Shown here: positions 38,328 to 48,300 of the stretch, one piece after another
Numbering within the stretch: the first letter of the stretch is position 1
How the letters are laid out: each line of letters opens with the position of its first letter
From: Prasinococcaceae sp. CCMP 1430
Lineage: Eukaryota > Prasinodermophyta > Palmophyllophyceae > Prasinococcales > Prasinococcaceae
Reading direction: 5' to 3'
NCBI GenBank assembly: GCA_013416795.1
Contig: RQSC01000757.1
Span: forward strand, 85,530 to 138,773
DNA length: 53,244 nt
The notes under the pieces: model-generated
Seen by the model: only the letters and a program-made list of their open reading frames with translations
Told to the model about the DNA's origin: nothing
The model's database searches: none
Translations under genes and position numbers: made by a program

Positions 38328-40877
38328 TCACGTCGGCTGCGGCGGTGCCGCCTGCAGCCACGCGTCCGACGCAGAGGCCAGCAGCGGGGCACTGTCCGCG
38401 AGCAACCACGCTGTCAACTCCGCGCGGCGCGACGCGAGGCGGAGGGGGCCGCGTGCGACACGCTGCGCGCAGCCGCCCGCCGCATCAGTGGCCTCAACGA
38501 TCGCGCGCTCGACCGCGGCACCGCCGTCGGCACCACAGCTGTCGTACGACGCCACGATCGCAAGTGGACCCGTCCCCTCCTCGATTGCGATTGCGAGCCA
38601 CGAGCGGACGCGCGGTGCCCACATCTCCACCCACGCCGCTGTGCCGGCCTCGCCAAGCAGTATCACCGCCCTCGAGTGCGACCACGCCGTTGCACCCTCC
38701 GCTCCGCGCTCGTCGCCTCGTTCGACCTCGACGCGCGGGAGAACGTCGCCGCTGACGCCAACGCTGCCGCAGCGCCCGCCGTGCCGCCGCACCAACTCGT
38801 CATGCACGACCGTGTCTCCCGCGGCGCATGCGAGGGCAGCCGCTCCCAGAGCTCCGCAGCGCTCGAGCACTTGTGGCCACACTGAAGCGAACCCTGGCTC
38901 GTGGACGACCACGCCGCCGCCGCCCCCGCAAGCGCACGCGTGCGCGGCCAGCGCAGCAGCGTATGGCGCCACGCGCGCGAACGCGCGCGCCGATGGCGCC
39001 GGTCGCTTGAGCCGCTCCGCGTGCGTGGCCCATGCGCGCGGCGTCACGCGCGTGCAGCCGCGAGGGGCCTGATTCGCGACGCAGTGCGCCGCTAAGGCCG
39101 CCGTCGCCGCGGCCACAGGTCCACCGGATCCATTTGGCGTCGCAGTGGCGCTCGTCACGACAAACAAGGCCATCAAGGACTTCGAGGAGGCCGCGTTGTA
39201 CATCCACACGCCGACAGGGTGCGCCGCCATTGCGCCCCCCGGCCGGGAAGACGAGTGGCTCGTCGCCAGCCGCTGCACGCCGTGCACGAACCAGTCCACG
39301 CCGGAGCCCTCCCAGACCTCGCTCGTCGTGCTGTATGGTAGCACGATGCCGAGCACTGACGCGCGCCGACTCGCGGTCGCGGCGGCGCGGAGCGCCCCAC
39401 ACGCGAACACGCGCGCGAGGTCACGCCACTCGCCCGCTCGCAAGTGCGCCGCTGTAAAGCCCGGACGATTGCCGTAGTGCAGCCAGAGCGCGTCGACGCC
39501 CCCCGCCTCGGCGGCGGTTGTAATGGCGGCGCTGGCCTCCTGGCACGCACATTTGCCAACGCTCGCATCCGTGGCAACGCGAGTTGCGACCGCGTTGGCA
39601 ACCAGAGCGTCGATGGGGTCGTCGATGGACGCGCGTACGTCTGCAGCAGGTCCAAGGCCCTTGCGCATCGCCCTCGCAGCCGGAAGAAGCTTCGAGTCGC
39701 ACGCCAGCGCCGCCGCTGGACTGCTGCCATCGGGTGCGTCCGTCGCAGCAGGGACCTCTATCACCGCTGCCGCAACACTGGCGAAAGCGCTCGCGGCGTC
39801 CTCCTCTGCCAGCGCCGCGAGCGTGAGCCCGGAGGGTATGCCGGCTGCGAATGCATTGACCGCCGCCGCCGCACACTCCCCTGGGGCGCTGTGGTGCCAC
39901 TGCAGGGGCGACTGAAGCGCAGCCCCTAGCCTCCGCGCCGCTGCTGCCGCCGCCGCACCCCTGCCGCCCACCGCGAACGCCACTGTAACCATCTTTGCCT
40001 GGACCGCGTATGCAACGCGGCCGAGAGGCACGACGGGGCCGTAGAAGCCGCAGGCTTCCACATCAGCAGCGTGCGCGACGAGGGCGGCGAGGGCGTCCTC
40101 AGCCTCGCCTGGGTACAGAGCGGCGCCACCCCCACGTTCCGAGAGAGTCACGGCCAGGACGGCGTCGCGCGCGAGCAGCCTGCCACGGAAGAGGCGCAGG
40201 ATGTCCAGCTGACGCTGTCGGCCCGCGCGAGAGGACAGGCTGCCGCAATAATCGAGCCACACTACGCCAAACGCGCCGGGCCAGCCCCGGAAGCGGAGCT
40301 GTGCAGGCGCCCCATCGGCGCTCGATGCGATCGCCTCAGCGTCGGCATCAGCGGAAGCGGCGGCACTCTCCTTCGGCTCGGCGGCCAGGGCCGCGATGAG
40401 GTCGTGAGAGGTTGACGGGAAGAGATTGAGCCGCGGCTCGCGCGCGGCCATGGCCTCCCTTTCAGCGGCATGCGGGTTAGGCACGACGGTCGTGGCCACA
40501 GACACACGCGTGGCACCGTCCGCGGCGAGCGCGCTCACGGTGCGTAGCGCCTCCGTCTCGAGCACGAGCGCCCAGGTGGGCGTGTCGCCGCGCTCGCCCG
40601 CTGCGTCCGCATCGGCAGCCGCGACCTGCTCGCGCACGCAGGCCGCGAGCCAGCCGTTCACGGCGCGCTTCGCCGCGGCCTTGGCCTCTGCAGCGCGCTC
40701 ACTCGCTTCGGCGGCGCGCGCGCCGCCTCGTGTCGCGCGGCTGTCGCAACCACGCCCGCTGCTGCGCCCGCCGCTGTGCTCGCCATGAGTTGGCTCATCG
40801 GGCGCGGGCGCGGCGAACTTTCCCGCAGAGCCGCCCGCACGACGCGAGAGCTCGCGCGCGAGCACCGAGCGCACCAT
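38328..40877 (-). CDS. Large protein with methyltransferase-like features, possibly duplicated
   Basis: 849 residues from the ATG at 40877, single exon; codon-level Ala richness matches its neighbours. I do not firmly recognise the family. The first half has an order reminiscent of Rossmann-fold SAM methyltransferases: LVLETEALRTVSAL (helix), VSVATTVVPNP (strand and loop), then FGVVWLDYCGS, QLDILRLFRGRLLARDAVLAVTLSERGG and a final strand AVQAKMVTVAFAVGG. WLDYCGS could supply a D/NPPY-like catalytic loop. The second half repeats the plan in weaker form: VDALWLHYGNRPG, FACGALRAAA...ASVLGIVLPYS, VGVWMYNAASSKSLMALFVVTS. The C-terminal 180 residues are unassigned. No signal peptide or TM segment. 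The start is inferred: the frame is open upstream with only non-ATG codons. It diverges from the nucleotidase gene at 41204. Confidence 0.55.
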   Translation of the reverse strand: MVRSVLARELSRRAGGSAGKFAAPAPDEPTHGEHSGGRSSGRGCDSRATRGGARAAEASERAAEAKAAAKRAVNGWLAACVREQVAAADADAAGERGDTPTWALVLETEALRTVSALAADGATRVSVATTVVPNPHAAEREAMAAREPRLNLFPSTSHDLIAALAAEPKESAAASADADAEAIASSADGAPAQLRFRGWPGAFGVVWLDYCGSLSSRAGRQRQLDILRLFRGRLLARDAVLAVTLSERGGGAALYPGEAEDALAALVAHAADVEACGFYGPVVPLGRVAYAVQAKMVTVAFAVGGRGAAAAAAARRLGAALQSPLQWHHSAPGECAAAAVNAFAAGIPSGLTLAALAEEDAASAFASVAAAVIEVPAATDAPDGSSPAAALACDSKLLPAARAMRKGLGPAADVRASIDDPIDALVANAVATRVATDASVGKCACQEASAAITTAAEAGGVDALWLHYGNRPGFTAAHLRAGEWRDLARVFACGALRAAATASRRASVLGIVLPYSTTSEVWEGSGVDWFVHGVQRLATSHSSSRPGGAMAAHPVGVWMYNAASSKSLMALFVVTSATATPNGSGGPVAAATAALAAHCVANQAPRGCTRVTPRAWATHAERLKRPAPSARAFARVAPYAAALAAHACACGGGGGVVVHEPGFASVWPQVLERCGALGAAALACAAGDTVVHDELVRRHGGRCGSVGVSGDVLPRVEVERGDERGAEGATAWSHSRAVILLGEAGTAAWVEMWAPRVRSWLAIAIEEGTGPLAIVASYDSCGADGGAAVERAIVEATDAAGGCAQRVARGPLRLASRRAELTAWLLADSAPLLASASDAWLQAAPPQPT

Positions 40878-41203
40878 CCTGCGCGCCGCCGCGCTCGCCC
40901 TCACCCTCGCCCTCGCCTCACGAGCAGCCGCGCGGGTGAGCGCGATGCCGGCGGCGCTCAGCGGCGCGCCGTCGCGCGCGGGCCCCCCATGCTCCACAGC
41001 CGGCCCCCGCGCGCGTGTTGTGGCAAGCGTGCCGGTCGCGCAAACCGCGGAAGCGTACGCTGGCGCTGCACGCGAGTCTTCGGTGCACCCGCCGCGTCAT
41101 GCCACACGTCGAGCGATGGGCGCCTTGGTGGGGGCGGCTTTTGCCGCGCGGGGCGCCGCGCTCGCCACGCGGGCGCCGCGCGGACGAAAAGCGCGCGCGC
41201 GGC

Positions 41204-42655
41204 ATGGCAGCCCCTGCGTCTGCCGCCGAGCTCTGCGGAGGCGCGCCGCTGGCGGCCGGCGACGAGGCCGCGTTGCGAGTGGGCCTGCGCGCCGTCGAGC
41301 TCGCATGCGAGCTCACTGCGTCGGTGCAGGTGCGTGTGCGTGCCCGCGCGAGAGGGGGAGGGGGAGGGGGCGAGCGACGAGAGCGGAGCGCCCGATGCTC
41401 CCCGCGAGCTGCGTGCGCGATGACCTGACGACAGAGCACGCGCTCGGTCCCTTTTATCTTCCCCGCCCGGTGCGGCGGTCCCGTCCAGGAGTCCATTGCC
41501 TCGGCAGACGCGAAGCAGTCCAAGTCGGATGCGTCGCCCGTCACGGTCGCAGATTACGGCGCGCAGGCACTTGTGAGCGCCGCGCTCGCCACCGCGGCCG
41601 CAGAGGCCGGGGCACCGCCTCCCGCGCTCGTCGCAGAGGAGACCTCCGCGGAGCTGCTTGCGACTGACGTCGACGGCTCTGTGCTGACGCGCATCACCGC
41701 GCTGGTGAACGAGGCCATCGCGGGGATGGGCAAGGGAGAGGAGACCGGCCTTACTACCATGAACGAGGCCGACGTGCTCGCGGCGGTCGACCAAGGCGGT
41801 GGGACAGGCGGCGGGAGCGGCGAATTTTGGGTACGTACTGTGCGCGCGCCTGACTCGACCCCGCCCGTGCACTTGTGAGAGAGCGCGAGAGAGGAGAGAA
41901 AGAGAGAGAGAGACAGCGAGCGCTGGCCTTGTGCGAGCCGTGTGCCTGCGGACTGCTGACGCAACAGCGACCGCTGGCATACACAGGTGCTTGACCCCAT
42001 CGACGGCACCAAGGGCTTCCTGCGCGGACAGCAGTACGCGGTGGCGCTGGCGCTCGTGCGCGACGGTCAACTCGCCCTGGGCGTCATGGGCTGCCCGAAC
42101 TTTTCGAGGGGAGGCGATGGGGAGAATGGTGAGGGCTGCATGTTCTACGCTGTGCACGGCGCGGGCGCGTATGCGTCGCCGATGCGCGCGAACGGCAGCG
42201 GGGCGGAGCGAGTGCGCGCCGACGCGGCTGTCCCGCCTGCACGCGCGCGCCTGGCCGAGTCTCACGGCACGTCCGTGGTGTCAGCGCACGGCACCACGGC
42301 GCAAGTTGCCAAGAAGGTAGGGCTTGGTCTCCCTCCGCTGCAGATGGACTCCATGGCCAAGTACGCCTCCGTGGCGTGCGGCGACGCGCACGTCTACATG
42401 CGCTTCCGCCCTGCGGACTACCGCGAGAAGATCTGGGATCACGCGGCCGGCGCCATCGTGGCGTCCGAGGCGGGCTGCGCCGTGAGCGACGTCGACGGCG
42501 CTCCTCTCAACTTCTCGCGCGGCCGCTTCCTCGACGTCGCCGGCGGCATCGTCGCGGCGCCGCCCGCGCTGCACGCCGCCGTGCTCGAGGCCGCCCGCAG
42601 CATCGACCTGCCCGCGCGGCCGGCGACGCACGACGAGGCCGAAGGCTCCGACTAA
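41204..42655 (+). CDS. 3'(2'),5'-bisphosphate nucleotidase (HAL2/SAL1-like), three exons
   Basis: Removes the 3' phosphate from PAP and PAPS, clearing the by-product of sulfotransferases; in plants SAL1 also controls PAP retrograde signalling. Exons are 41204-41329, 41489-41830 and 41987-42655. Donors are GTGCGT and GTACGT, with CTGAC at 41425-41429 and 41956-41960. The joined protein is 378 residues. Li+-sensitive phosphatase motifs are complete: KSDASPVTVADYGAQALV, AEETS (metal-binding acidic pair), GEFW-VLDPIDGTKGF across the second splice (DPIDGT metal site), and the C-terminal WDHAAGAIVASEAGC with SDVDG. PVTVADYGAQA and FLRGQQYAVALALV point to HAL2 rather than inositol monophosphatase. 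No transit peptide is visible from the ATG at 41204, although the frame is open upstream. Short acidic or repeat inserts (GGGTGGGSG) are taxon-specific. Confidence 0.93.
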
Positions 42656-43034
42656 CCCTCATAATGTTCAACCCTAAAACCGAACCCTCGGCGCTGCCAC
42701 GCGTGCGCGCGCGCCGCCGCCACGAACCCTCGCGCGAATCCCGCAACGTTGCGAATTTCATCGCTGCGAACTTCGCACTTCATTGCCCCATCGAATCGCG
42801 CATGTGAGCATCGCTTCCACCCCGACTGCCTGCACGGCCTCCCTGACAGCACCAGAGGATCGCGACGCGACTCGCGGCCGTGGGACGCGGGGGCGGGGCG
42901 ACGGGCAGTCCCACAGCGAGCGCTGGGGACGGCGCGCGTGTGTGTGAGGGGGGGGGGAGGGAAGGGGATACGTCTGGGTGGCGGGGGAGCGGGGGGGCGG
43001 GGCGGGCGCCGGCCGCTGCGGCGACCGCCGCGCC
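42656..43034. other. Intergenic region before aldehyde dehydrogenase gene
   Basis: No gene. Contains AACCCTAAAACC at 42670-42681 (telomere-like) directly after the nucleotidase stop, and a G-rich stretch (42945-43010) just upstream of the ALDH start. Confidence 0.5.
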
Positions 43035-44897
43035 ATGGTGTCGATGGGCGGCCTCGTGGGCGCGACGACGCCAGGGCTGCTGAGCTTTGCGTCGTGCCTC
43101 GTGAGGCCGTTCAAGAAGTCGCATAGGACACCCACGCGGTGGCCAAAGGTCGGCGACGCGCGCGACGGCATGGCGCCGACGCCGCTCGATGAGGTTGATG
43201 CAGTCGTCGGCGCGCTGCGCGAGAAGTCGGCCGAGTGGTGCAGAGTGCCGTGTGGCCAGCGCGCGGCCATGCTGCGTGACATGATTCCGCTGCTCATCGA
43301 CGAGCTCACGGACAACCGTGCCGTGGACCTCTCAACGCAACACAAGGGCAGCTACGGCATGGACTGCGCGGAGGAGGGCTTTATCTCAGCGACTGTCGCC
43401 ACGGCTGTGCGGGAGTACGCGGAGACGATGGAGGCAGGCGCGAGGCCCAAGCCGATCGGCGTGACCACCCGCCCCGACGGCCAGCAGGTTGTGCACGTGG
43501 GGCCGCAAGGAGTCGTCGAGAACATGGTCTTTCCTGGGGCGCGCCACGAGCTTTGGCTTAAGCCGGGCGCGGCGAGCCCGCCTACGCAGGGCAAGGTGTA
43601 CCGCGCGGCTGAACAGGGCTCGCCTATCAACGGCGGGGTGAGCTGCGTGCTGGGCGCAGGCAACCAGTGGGTAATCTGTGTGCTCGACGCGCTCCATGTG
43701 TTGCTTGCGGAGAATCGCGTGGCTGTTATCAAGATGAATCCCGTCAACGAGCACATGGGCCCGGCGTGCCGCCGCATGCTGAAGCCGTTCGTCGAGCGCG
43801 GCTTCGTCGAGTTCGTGTACGGCGGCGCTGAACAGGGCATCCACCTCACAGGGCACGAGGGCGTGGACGCCATCCACATGACCGGCTCTGGCGCTACGTA
43901 CGACGCGATCATGTGGGGCGGCACGGAGGCCAAGGTCAAATCGGGGGCGAAACTCAAGTGCGACAAGGTGGTGACTGCCGAGCTGGGCTGCGTCACCCCC
44001 TGGATCATCACCCCCGGCGAATGGTCGGATGACGCCATCGAGTACCACGCGCGCAACGTCGTGTCACTCATGGTGAACAATTCCTCACACAACTGCAACG
44101 CAACCAAGGTGCTCGTCACCAGCGCGGCTTGGGACAAGCGCTCGCAATTCCTAGACACTGTGCGCCGCATCCTCTCGGAGGCGCGCCCGCGCGTTGCGTA
44201 CTACCCCGGCGCCGAGGCCAACTATCGCAAGTACATGGCAGCCTACCCCGACGCAGAGATCGTTGGTGCGAAGCCCGCAGACGCGAAGGGCCCTGTGGTG
44301 CCCTGGACTTTCAAGACGGGCCTAAGTGCAGACGATGTCGAGGCCGGCATCAATGACACGTGCTGCACGTTTGAGCCGTGGTGCGGAGTGCTGTCTGAGG
44401 TGACGGTGCCAGCGGATCCAGCGGCGGGCGACGACGCGGACGCGCAGATAAAGGCCTTCCTGCCGCGCGCGGTGAAGCTCGTCAACGAGAGGTGTTATGG
44501 CAACCTGTCAGCTTCTCTGATCGTACCCCCTTCTACGATGAAGCGTCATCCCAAGGAGTTCGACGACGCCGTGGCCGGCATGAAGTACGGCTCTGTGGTA
44601 GTCAATGGTCCGTCACCGCTTGCCTTCGCCATCTCTCGAACGAGCTGGGGCGCGTTTCCAGGCAACGACTCGAAGGACGTCCAGAGCGGCGTGGGCTACG
44701 TGCACAACACCATGCTGTACGACGAGCCTGAGAAGGGCGTCCTGTATTTGCCGTGGACGGAGAGCAAGACGACCTTCTGGGACCACGACCCGCCAAACGC
44801 TGGTGGGCTGTGGCTGCCCACGCTGAACCTCTTAGGCAAGAAGGAGCTCTTCAGCGGCAACACCGTGGATGCCGTCCGCAAGCTCCTCATGAACTGA
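43035..44897 (+). CDS. Aldehyde dehydrogenase superfamily protein
   Basis: 620-residue NAD(P)-dependent aldehyde dehydrogenase-like enzyme in one exon, longer than the usual 480-510. Cofactor-domain features are VAVIKMNPVNEHMGPACRRMLKPF and the strand-loop IHMTGSGATYD. The catalytic pair is Glu in TAELGCVTPWII (classical ELGG has become ELGC) and Cys in NNSSHNCNATKVLV. C-terminal features include FEPWCGVLSEV and GNLSASLIVPP, the oligomerisation region. The N-terminal 70 residues contain TTPGLLSFASCLVRPFKK and may be an added regulatory or targeting segment. The ATG at 43035 is the first in frame with the fold. The aldehyde substrate cannot be inferred; the divergent Glu and Cys surroundings place it outside the common ALDH1/2 types. 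Confidence 0.88.
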   Translation: MVSMGGLVGATTPGLLSFASCLVRPFKKSHRTPTRWPKVGDARDGMAPTPLDEVDAVVGALREKSAEWCRVPCGQRAAMLRDMIPLLIDELTDNRAVDLSTQHKGSYGMDCAEEGFISATVATAVREYAETMEAGARPKPIGVTTRPDGQQVVHVGPQGVVENMVFPGARHELWLKPGAASPPTQGKVYRAAEQGSPINGGVSCVLGAGNQWVICVLDALHVLLAENRVAVIKMNPVNEHMGPACRRMLKPFVERGFVEFVYGGAEQGIHLTGHEGVDAIHMTGSGATYDAIMWGGTEAKVKSGAKLKCDKVVTAELGCVTPWIITPGEWSDDAIEYHARNVVSLMVNNSSHNCNATKVLVTSAAWDKRSQFLDTVRRILSEARPRVAYYPGAEANYRKYMAAYPDAEIVGAKPADAKGPVVPWTFKTGLSADDVEAGINDTCCTFEPWCGVLSEVTVPADPAAGDDADAQIKAFLPRAVKLVNERCYGNLSASLIVPPSTMKRHPKEFDDAVAGMKYGSVVVNGPSPLAFAISRTSWGAFPGNDSKDVQSGVGYVHNTMLYDEPEKGVLYLPWTESKTTFWDHDPPNAGGLWLPTLNLLGKKELFSGNTVDAVRKLLMN

Positions 44898-45397
44898 GAG
44901 CACCAATACAGTGGACCACTCTGCTGGATCTGTGCGCGCATGTGAGCCACTCCCAGTGCAATGGAGTCCCCATCAAACGCGCGCGGACGCGCAGAAGCGT
45001 AACAGTGCACCCGCCGGCGCAGGCGCCCCGGCGGGGGATTTTGGACATGCTCGGGCAGCACGCGGGGAGTCCCAAAAGCTGCCTGCGCGGCGCAGCGCGC
45101 TCTGCCACGGCGTGCGTGCGAGCACACACATCGCACGCTGTGCACAAAAGTCGGCTCCATGCTCGTGTGAACGCGTCGGCGCCGCGGCCAGTCTGCGGAC
45201 GCTCCCCGCAAGCGACGGCCCATCCGTCCACCCCGCCCACTCTCTGGCTACAGAGCCAGAAGAGCCAGCCCACGCCGACGACCATGCCAGTCTCACCGCG
45301 GTCGGGGTCTCCGCACGTACCCACGACCTGTTTAGGGTTATTTTAGGGTTTATTTTATTTAGCGCAGCCGCCGGGTTGCGTGGGCGTGGCGACACCG
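44898..45397. other. Intergenic region between ALDH and WDR6 genes
   Basis: No gene supported. Ends with two telomere-like motifs (45331-45352) in an AT-richer patch 45-70 bp upstream of the WDR6 start. Confidence 0.5.
45331..45352 (+). repeat. Telomere-like TTTAGGG pair upstream of WDR6
   Basis: TTTAGGGTTA followed by TTTTAGGGTTTA, then TTTTATTT, in otherwise GC-rich DNA. Proximity to the start codon makes a promoter role possible; plant telo boxes (AAACCCTA) behave this way. Confidence 0.6.
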
Positions 45398-48300
45398 ATG
45401 CCACACGGCGCGGCGCCGCCGGCCGCCGCCGTGGGGTGCCCCCCAGCGGCGGCGGCGGCGGCGGCGTGCAGCGGCGGCGGCAGCTGGGGCGCGGCCCGTG
45501 GGGAGGCCTGGGTGCTCGCCGGCGTCGGGGGGGAGGTGCGCGTGCACGGCGCTGTGAGCGGCGCACTGGCAAGCATCGCGCAGGTGCTGCGCGGTGTCAG
45601 GATCTACGGCATTCGAGCGGGCAGACCGCATTCAGTGGCCGGCGAGGATGCGCTGCACGCACCAATTGCGCTGCACGGCGGGCGGCTCGTGCGCACTGGC
45701 GCGCTGGACTGCAGCAGTGGCGTGCTCGCACTGCGGCCGGGGCTCTGCCTGCGCTCCAGCGAGTGGGTAATGGACGTTGCGCTCGTCAGCGGTGCCCCGC
45801 GAGCCGATGGCTACCCTGCGGAACTTGCAGTGGGCCTGAGCGACAACTCGGTCGAGCTGTGGGATGTGACTGCCCGCGAGCCAGTCCTCAAGCGGCGCAT
45901 CGAGTGCACGGAGCGGCGGCTCCTGTACTGCATGGCATTCCACCGGCCCGTGGTCAGCGCACTTGAGGAGCTGCGCGTCGCGTCAGGCACCGTATGGGAC
46001 GAGATTGTGCTGTGGGCGCCACATATTGGCGCGCAAGCGCCGCGCGCGCGACTGAAGGGCCACGGCGGCTCCATCATGCGCGTCGCATGGGAAGACGCGC
46101 GAGAGAGCGCAGCTGTCGGCGGCGGCGCTGCCTCTCGCGGTGACGTTGGGAGCGGGACGCGATGGCTTGCTTCGGTATCTGACGATCGCACTGCGCGCGT
46201 GTGGGACACGCGCTGCTGGAACGATGCTGAGGGCGTAGAGACGGGAGAGGGTAGCTGCGCGGACGTGCGCGCCACGCGCGTGCTTCACGGCCACAAGGGT
46301 CGCGTGTGGGACTGCGTCTTCATAGGAGGTGCGCTGCTCACGGCGGCGGAGGACCGCACCGTGCGCGTGTGGAACATTGCTGCGGGCGCACAGGCGGCTG
46401 AAATGCGGGGCCATGTTGGCCGTGGCGTATGGCGTCTCGCAGGCTCGCGTGCGCTGGGCACGGTGGCAAGTGGCGGCGCCGACGGCACTGTCAAGCTCTG
46501 GCCGCTCGAGGAGCACGTGACCAGCGACCTACTCTCCTCCTCGCTGACCGACTCTGCGGGAAATGATGCGATGGACATCGACCCAGAGCCTCGCACTGCG
46601 CGTAGCGGGAAGCGCAAGCACGACCAGGCCGAGTCCGAGCCAGCCGTCGCGAGCGAGGGCTTTGACGCAAGCGAGTTCGATATGCCCGGCGCGACCAAGC
46701 AAAACTGGATGCGCGACCTCGTACTCGCACAAGGCGGGCGGCTGGTGTTGGTCGCCAGCAATGAGGGATATGTGCATGCGCTCGAGTTGCCAACCGCGCG
46801 CGTGCAGAGTCAATCTGCGGAGCTCGCCGGGGCGGATGAACAGGCCGAAGCAGGAGTCTCGAAGGGCCGTTGGGTGCAGGTCCATCGCGTCGTCGAGGCG
46901 CAGACGGGCGCGCCCGTGCCGGTGATATCAATTTCAGCCCACGATCGCACGGACGGCAGTGCGCGCGTTGCCATCGGTGACATGCGCGGGGGCGCCACTG
47001 TTTTGGACCTGTCGCCTGCTTTGGAGGTGTCTGGCGTGCGCTCGTGGGTAGCGCACGCTCAGAAGCTCGTGGTGTCGATGGTGTGGCCCGCGTCGTTCGG
47101 CGGCCAGGCGCTCCTCACCGCTGAGGGTGTGGGCGTCATGAAGCTGTGGGACCTCCACTCCTCGAGCATATCGGACGCGCGCGCGGGCGCTGATGTCAGC
47201 AGCACGGCCGACTCTACAGTCGCCGCGCTGCGATGTACGATGGCCGTCCCCTCGACCATTCGCACACACTGCTGTGAGGTCTCAAAAGATGGCAGTGAGC
47301 TCATCTGTGGCGACCAGCGCGGCAATGTCTTCATCTTCAGGTTGCCTGCTGGCCCCACTTCGGCGACCGCGTCCGCCTCGCTGGATAAGATCTCCAGTGG
47401 TGCCACGACACTGTCGCCCTCGATAATTCTGTCGCATGCCCACGCCAAGGAGAGCGTGTCTTTCGTACGGCTCCTTCCGGGCGGCGCAGCAATGTCGGCG
47501 GGGCGCGACGGCCTCACCGTGTGGTACGAGCGCATTGCGGCTGAGGCTGCGAGTGATGGCATCGAGACGCTTCGCCCTGTGCGCTCGCGTCGCCTGCAGA
47601 CGATGACGTCACTGCAAGCTTTGGTTCCGCTGCACGCGAACGAAGTCGATGCCAGCGGCGAGCGCTCCTCTGTCGGACATGTCGACGAGGAGCTCGCCTG
47701 CGGCTTCCTCGGCGACGAGTGGATTGCGGTGTGCGTCGAGGGAAGCCGCGAGATCACGCGAGTGACATGCGGCGGCTGGAAGCGCCCGTACGACATGCAT
47801 GTTTCGGCCGGACGGCGCGGCGGGCGCAAGTTGGATCCTCGCAGTGCCGGTGGGCTCGAACCTGCGGTGCGCCTGGCCTTCGCTTTCCTACGTGGCGGTA
47901 AAGTGCACGTGCACCGCACGCGGCCGCCGCGAGCCCTGGCATGCGGGCCGCTCTCGATCCCTCGGCGGACGTTATTTCCCGAAGGACACGGCCTCGAGGC
48001 GCACAGCTGCGAGATGCTTGATGCCCCGCATGCCTCACGGAGCACGAGCGGCGCGTGGCTGGTCACCGCAAGCGAGGATGGCAGCGTGCGCGCCTCTCTG
48101 GTGGATGTCCGCGCGCAACCGACAATGCCGTGCTCGTTTCTGCTTGGCGACCGTGGAAACGGCGCCACGCTGCGCTGCGTGGCAAAGGGCGCCCTCGCGC
48201 CGTCGCCCTCCGACACCATGCGCCACCACCAGCTCGTGTTTGGCGTAGGCTCGCGCTATTCGCTCATGGCGTGGGACATTGCGTGGCGGCACGAAGGCGA

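Noticed and set aside
29119-42655. A cluster of SAM-linked genes (TRM6, AdoMetDC-ODC, methyltransferase-like, PAP nucleotidase) as a functional unit
   Set aside because: They are on different strands, are interrupted by unrelated genes and act in different compartments. Chance neighbourhood is enough.
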